NCBI GenBank assembly: GCA_937876315.1
Contig: CALEHQ010000009.1
Span: 62,001 to 126,000, forward strand
Direction: 5' to 3'
DNA length: 64,000 nt
DNA from: an uncultured Actinomycetes bacterium
Lineage (GTDB): Bacteria; Actinomycetota; Acidimicrobiia; Acidimicrobiales; Acidimicrobilacustridaceae
Position numbers and translations under genes: made by a program. Shown piece after piece: positions 63,327 through 64,000 of this stretch. A model generated the notes under the pieces. That model made no database searches. It worked only from the letters and a program-made list of their open reading frames with translations, and had not been told where the DNA came from. Within the stretch, counting starts at the first letter, position 1; every line of letters begins with the position of its first letter.

Positions 63327-64000
63327 CCAGTCCCCCGCCGACGACAAGATCGTTGTCGTACAACACAATGCTTTGACCAGGGGCAACGCGACGTGTCGGA
63401 GACTCCCAGATCAGTTCGAGCCCCGCGTCGGTTTCTCGGAGTTCGCTAATTGCAAGTGACTCACCGTGAGCACTTGCCTGAGCCGAGACTGTCGTTGAGA
63501 TCAACGTTTCAGATCGGGCACTTTCATCGACCCACGTAAACGAGTGCAAGAGTTCACCCGAGACATCGAGCCCCTCAGGAGCGCCAACCAGAACAGTGCG
63601 ATTCGGCACGTCGACATCGAGTGCATAGCGAGGACGACCATCGATGCCGATGCCGAGGCCACGACGTTGTCCAATCGTCACGAGTTCCACTGCGTCGACA
63701 GAACCCAATTGGGTTCCGGTTTCATCAACCAGTCGCGCTGGGTGCATTTCGATTCGGTTCCCAAGAAATACTCGGCGTCCTCCGCCCGTATGCGAAATGA
63801 AACAGACGTCTTGGCTGTCGGGCTTACCGGCGGTGCGGAGACCAAGTTCGGTTGCACGTTCACGCACTTCGTCTTTGGTCATACCTCCGATTGGCAACAT
63901 GATTCGCTCGAGTTGTGTGGCCGTGAGCATATGAAGCACGTAACTCTGGTCTTTGGCGAAATCGGCGCCGCGAGTGAGGCGGGGAAGACCCGAAGGCGAC
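63313..64000 (-). CDS. mnmA: tRNA-specific 2-thiouridylase MnmA, C-terminal part (5' end outside window)
   Basis: The minus-strand frame is open to the window edge; it shows GADFAKDQSYVLHMLTATQLERIMLPIGG, then SQDVCFI with the second catalytic Cys, the ARLVDETGTQLG loop and VTIGQRRGLGIG, and the C-terminal beta-barrel ending IVLYDNDLVVGGGLVSR. MnmA makes 2-thiouridine at position 34 of tRNA-Lys, Glu and Gln, so it acts on tRNAs of the kind also encoded here. About 229 C-terminal residues are visible; the PP-loop ATP-binding half lies beyond 64000. It is followed by the MetE-like, ligA and HAD genes on the same strand. Confidence 0.95.
   Translation of the reverse strand, partial: SPSGLPRLTRGADFAKDQSYVLHMLTATQLERIMLPIGGMTKDEVRERATELGLRTAGKPDSQDVCFISHTGGGRRVFLGNRIEMHPARLVDETGTQLGSVDAVELVTIGQRRGLGIGIDGRPRYALDVDVPNRTVLVGAPEGLDVSGELLHSFTWVDESARSETLISTTVSAQASAHGESLAISELRETDAGLELIWESPTRRVAPGQSIVLYDNDLVVGGGLVSRR

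Overview
The window looks like chromosome from a high-GC Gram-positive actinobacterium, most likely of the class Acidimicrobiia (freshwater, marine or soil Ilumatobacter-like lineages). The reasons are a PASTA-type Ser/Thr kinase, an IclR-family LtbR/NdgR-like regulator divergent from leuCD, leader-peptide attenuators on branched-chain amino acid operons, gatCAB and ligA/mnmA in one neighbourhood, many short-chain dehydrogenases, and many genes whose start codon sits 6-8 nt after an ANNNT hexamer (leaderless transcripts). The taxonomic placement is inference; no rRNA gene is present. I see no phage, insertion sequence, CRISPR array or origin. No gene-free stretch exceeds about 300 bases.

Layout. 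1-5.3 kb: the end of a nucleotide cyclase gene, tRNA-Glu(CTC), a DUF6790 membrane gene and an MFS exporter gene that each carry one in-frame amber codon, a DMT transporter and a cytochrome P450. 5.3-17.9 kb: an accessory catabolic or biosynthetic region with a MarR regulator translationally coupled to a DegT-fold PLP enzyme whose Schiff-base lysine is replaced by histidine, five short-chain dehydrogenases, a luciferase-like monooxygenase, a DUF7064-type protein, a TauD dioxygenase, an aminoglycoside-phosphotransferase-like kinase, a SnoaL-like protein and a geranylgeranyl-reductase-type flavoprotein. The substrate is unknown; the P450, the 3-alpha-hydroxysteroid-dehydrogenase-like SDR and similar genes suggest a hydrophobic (terpenoid or steroid-like) compound. 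17.9-22.4 kb: LOG-family protein, tRNA-Gln(CTG), DUF218 protein, gltX, an L,D-transpeptidase and a hypothetical gene.

22.4-48.9 kb: an amino-acid biosynthesis block holding nearly all branched-chain genes: leuB-ilvE-cimA (citramalate route to isoleucine), leuCD with the divergent ltbR-ppx pair, leuA, ilvC and ilvB-ilvH, along with serA, serC, an aspartate aminotransferase and metY. leuB, leuA and ilvB each have a short leader peptide rich in Leu, Val or Ile codons, followed by a hairpin and a terminator-like hairpin, so the cell probably senses charged branched-chain tRNAs at three promoters. greA, an alpha/beta hydrolase, a S9 peptidase, two SDRs and a VapBC-like toxin-antitoxin pair are interspersed.

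48.9-64 kb: housekeeping genes: DUF2752 and TM2 membrane proteins, a lipoprotein, gatC-gatA-gatB, an SCP2 sterol-carrier protein, an MFS transporter, a PknB-like PASTA kinase, an anchored small protein, then mnmA (cut by the window edge), a core-MetE-like protein, ligA and a HAD hydrolase.

All starts were chosen by family length, overlap with neighbours, Shine-Dalgarno sequences or a leaderless -10 hexamer, so several begin downstream of the longest possible reading frame.
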